Translations under genes and position numbers: made by a program | Notes under the pieces: generated by a model | What the model was told of the DNA's origin: nothing | Seen by the model: only the letters and a program-made list of their open reading frames with translations | The model's database searches: none | Part shown: positions 6,490-8,367 of the stretch, in pieces | How positions within the stretch are numbered: the first letter of the stretch is position 1 | How the letters are laid out: the number at the start of each line of letters is the position of its first letter | DNA from: Mariniphaga sp. | GTDB taxonomy: Bacteria; Bacteroidota; Bacteroidia; Bacteroidales; Prolixibacteraceae | Assembly (NCBI GenBank): GCA_025363795.1 | Contig: JANYLE010000085.1 | Span: 1 to 8,367 of the forward strand | Length of the DNA: 8,367 nt | Direction: 5' to 3'

Positions 6490-6582
6490 ATGAAACGAGT
6501 ATTTTCGATAAACACAAATACGGATGAAGATCACACTGACGAGTTACATCCAACCTTTAAAATACAAATAATATTCGGATGA
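6490..6582 (+). CDS. Possible 30-codon leader ORF overlapping the regulator start (ATGA)
   Basis: An ATG at 6490 opens 30 codons that end in a TGA at 6580-6582, sharing the four bases ATGA with the regulator ATG at 6579. The short peptide starts MKRVFSINTNTDEDHTDEL, is hydrophilic, and resembles nothing I know. AGGA directly touches the ATG, too close for a normal ribosome site. The stop-start overlap is the arrangement used in translational coupling, but an ORF this short arises easily by chance. Confidence 0.2.
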   Translation: MKRVFSINTNTDEDHTDELHPTFKIQIIFG

Positions 6583-7631
6583 AAAAGAACATCAGAATAA
6601 TGGATATTGCCGAGAAAGCCGGTGTTTCGATAGGAACAGTTGATCGGGTTCTCCACAAACGGGGTGAAGTATCGAACGAAACCAGGGATAAAATTCTTCA
6701 GATAATCAAGGATTTCGATTACCATCCAAATATTCTGGCAAGCTCGCTGGCATCAAAAAAAGTTATCACATTTGCTTCGCTTATCCCCTGGGCACCAGAT
6801 AATGATGCGTTTTGGTCGAAACCACAGGAAGGGATCGAAAAGGCGATCAGTCAACTCAGCCAATATGGGATCAGGCTTGAACAATTTCATTTTCGAATGG
6901 AAAATCCTGAAACATTTACAATTGAAGCTGACAAAATATTGGAATTGTCCCCCGATGGAATCCTCATTGCACCATGGGCCAAACGTGAGTCATTAAAATT
7001 TACGCAGGAACTTGATCGGCGCGTTATTCCGTATGTATTCATTGATTCGAACCTGAAAGAGGCAAACCCGATCAGTTTTATCGTACAAAATTCTGTTCAA
7101 AGTGGCTATCTCGCAGCCAAACTGATTGATTACGGAATTGCTATAGAAAGCAATATCCTGATCATTCATATCACAAAAGATCTTCGGAATGCCAACCACT
7201 TGTTGCTTCGCGAGAAAGGATTTCTTGATTATTTCGAAACTGTTGGGCATAAAAAGCATGGGATAACAAAAATAGAAGTTCCGGCAAATGATGCGGAAAT
7301 AGCCAATAAACTAAATGCATGTATTTTAGAGTTAAAAACTATCGGTGCAGTGTTTGTCACTAATTCGCGGGTACATCAGGTGGCTGGCTTCTTTGACCAA
7401 TTTGAATCACGCCCCAAAATTATCGGGTATGACTTAATTCCCAAAAACATCGATTTGCTGTTGCTTAATAAAATTGATTTTCTCCTTAATCAGAAACCAG
7501 AATCCCAGGGGTATGTAGCAACCAATTTGTTGTTCGACAAGATCGTGAGAAAAGAAAAAATAAAAAGCACCAATTATACCTCTATTGACATCATCACGAA
7601 AGAAAATATTGAATATTATTCTTCAATATAA
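6579..7631 (+). CDS. LacI-family transcriptional regulator with sugar-binding domain
   Basis: This cytoplasmic DNA-binding protein probably represses the hexuronate genes until an effector, perhaps a uronate or pathway intermediate, binds. It has 350 residues. The N-terminal helix-turn-helix spans about 5-26 (IMDIAEKAGVSIGTVDRVLH), followed by KRGEVSNETRDKI and the hinge NILASSLASKK (51-61), where Leu57 is the residue expected to insert at a central CG step. Residues from about 62 onward form a periplasmic-binding-protein-like effector domain, with ITFASLIPW, SPDGILIAPW (124-133) and PYVFIDSN (151-158). The GTVDRVLH helix differs from the classic ATVSRVLN, placing it in a subgroup common in Bacteroidota. 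It is transcribed divergently from uxaE and lies 43 bp before the SDR gene, so it shares an operon with it. The target and effector are inferred from location and from the twin operators upstream. Confidence 0.9.
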   Translation: MKKNIRIMDIAEKAGVSIGTVDRVLHKRGEVSNETRDKILQIIKDFDYHPNILASSLASKKVITFASLIPWAPDNDAFWSKPQEGIEKAISQLSQYGIRLEQFHFRMENPETFTIEADKILELSPDGILIAPWAKRESLKFTQELDRRVIPYVFIDSNLKEANPISFIVQNSVQSGYLAAKLIDYGIAIESNILIIHITKDLRNANHLLLREKGFLDYFETVGHKKHGITKIEVPANDAEIANKLNACILELKTIGAVFVTNSRVHQVAGFFDQFESRPKIIGYDLIPKNIDLLLLNKIDFLLNQKPESQGYVATNLLFDKIVRKEKIKSTNYTSIDIITKENIEYYSSI

Positions 7632-7674
7632 AACAATAAGACTTAATAATCAACACATTAAAATATATAAATAA

Positions 7675-8367
7675 ATGAAAAAAATATCATTTGACGACCT
7701 AAACGGAAAAGTCTGCGTTATCACCGGAGGAGCCGGTGTTATTGGCATCTCTATTGTAAGAGCGCTTGCTTCAGTCGGAACCAAAGTAGCGATTGTTGAC
7801 ATCAACGAAAGCCTGGCAAAAGAGGTCGCTGCAGAGATTGCGAAAGAATTTGATACAGAAATCATCGGTGTAAAAGCCAATGTATTGGACAAAGAATCGT
7901 TGGAAAGTGCAAAAGCTGTGATTAATGCAAAGCTTGGACCTATCGATCTACTTATTAATGGTGCAGGTGGAAATTCACCGCAGGCCACAACTCAGTCAGA
8001 GCAGATTGAAGAATCAGATCTGGAAAACCTTGAAAAGACTTTTTACGGATTGCAGATGGAAGGATTCGACAAAGTATTTGCGCTCAATTTTAAAGGAACG
8101 GTTCTGCCAAGTATGGTTTTCACAAGGGACATGCTGGTAAAAAAATCTGGTGTTGTATTGAATATCTCTTCGATGAACTCGTACCACCCTTTAACGAAAA
8201 TACCTGCATACTCGGCGGCCAAGGCATCTATTAATAACTTTACTGAATGGCTGGCAGTTCATTTGGCTAAAGTTGGAATCAGGGTTAATGCAGTAGCACC
8301 CGGATTCTTCATTACCAATCAGAACCGTTTTCTGGTACTGGATGAAAAAACCGGCAATTACTCAGCC
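7675..8367 (+). CDS. uxuB: SDR-family D-mannonate oxidoreductase (fructuronate reductase), C-terminus cut by window edge
   Basis: This NAD(P)-dependent enzyme probably reduces D-fructuronate to D-mannonate, linking the UxaC/UxaE products to KDG formation. The 231 visible residues contain the complete short-chain dehydrogenase core: the nucleotide-binding TGGAGVIG at 17-24, Asp42 after the second strand (favouring NAD(H)), NGAGG at 95-99, Asn138, and the catalytic Ser166, Tyr179 and Lys183 (ISS and YSAAK). The stretch VAPGFFITNQNRFL and DEKTGNYSA near the edge is characteristic of the Bacillus UxuB-like SDRs, not the long-chain UxuB of E. coli. The remaining tail, some 40 residues in relatives, is beyond the window. 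Start ATG at 7675 follows an A/T-rich leader with no Shine-Dalgarno. Mannonate dehydratase (uxuA) would be the expected next gene. A general sugar-acid SDR is the alternative. Confidence 0.85.
   Translation, partial: MKKISFDDLNGKVCVITGGAGVIGISIVRALASVGTKVAIVDINESLAKEVAAEIAKEFDTEIIGVKANVLDKESLESAKAVINAKLGPIDLLINGAGGNSPQATTQSEQIEESDLENLEKTFYGLQMEGFDKVFALNFKGTVLPSMVFTRDMLVKKSGVVLNISSMNSYHPLTKIPAYSAAKASINNFTEWLAVHLAKVGIRVNAVAPGFFITNQNRFLVLDEKTGNYSA

Larger units (their letters stand above)
6046..6578. other. Divergent intergenic control region between uxaE and the LacI-type regulator
   Basis: This 533-bp stretch is A/T-rich and codes for no long protein on either strand. It holds two matching operator-like sites, a good plus-strand -7 box and a short 30-codon ORF. 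For the leftward uxaE promoter the best candidate I find is CAGATTTG on the minus strand at 6089-6096, seven of eight to TAnnTTTG but without a well-spaced -33 element, so I do not call it separately. A weak resemblance to the kdgK palindrome, TGCAATCAATT, occurs at 6224-6234. I see no tRNA, riboswitch fold or terminator here. Confidence 0.7.

Noticed and set aside
7650..7988. Minus-strand 112-codon frame opposite the SDR gene
   Set aside because: Antisense shadow of a gene with intact SDR motifs; low-complexity Ala/Ser/Thr composition typical of such shadows.

Overview
The window looks like a hexuronate (glucuronate/galacturonate) utilisation locus from a member of the Bacteroidota. The lineage call rests on protein style (a UxaE-type epimerase, a Bacteroidota-type KDPG aldolase and KDG kinase), start codons preceded by A/T-rich sequence rather than a clear Shine-Dalgarno, one good match to the Bacteroidota -7 promoter box (TAnnTTTG), and A/T-rich spacers carrying heptad repeats. 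It is an inference and cannot be refined to genus by reading alone.

Layout. Positions 1-6045 hold five genes on the minus strand. In transcription order they are uxaE (tagaturonate epimerase), uxaC (glucuronate/galacturonate isomerase), kdgK (2-keto-3-deoxygluconate kinase), kdgA (KDPG aldolase) and an ExuT-like MFS transporter whose C-terminus runs off the left edge. A 533-bp divergent control region (6046-6578) separates them from two plus-strand genes: a LacI-family regulator and an SDR-type D-mannonate oxidoreductase (UxuB-like), cut by the right edge.

Together the genes describe one route. ExuT imports hexuronate. UxaC turns glucuronate into fructuronate and galacturonate into tagaturonate. 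UxaE epimerises tagaturonate to fructuronate, so both sugars converge. The SDR reduces fructuronate to mannonate, KdgK phosphorylates KDG, and KdgA splits KDPG into pyruvate and glyceraldehyde-3-phosphate. The only missing step is mannonate dehydratase (UxuA), which may lie past the right edge. The UxaB/UxaA branch is absent from the window and not needed if UxaE works as assigned.

Control signals. Two near-identical LacI-type operators (6326-6339 and 6416-6429) sit between the divergent transcripts, the second just upstream of a candidate lacI promoter. A different, perfect 14-bp palindrome with a central CG lies upstream of kdgK (3061-3074) and hints at a second regulatory input. A 30-codon ORF overlaps the lacI start by ATGA.

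The least ordinary feature is a set of short tandem repeats with a heptad or 7+8 period in the spacers of the minus-strand cluster: one array between kdgK and kdgA, and two oppositely oriented arrays between uxaE and uxaC, one of which supplies the last codons and stop of uxaE. I saw no RNA genes, insertion sequences, CRISPR arrays or convincing intrinsic terminators. The window is mostly ordinary catabolism; the repeats and the operator layout are what merit a second look.
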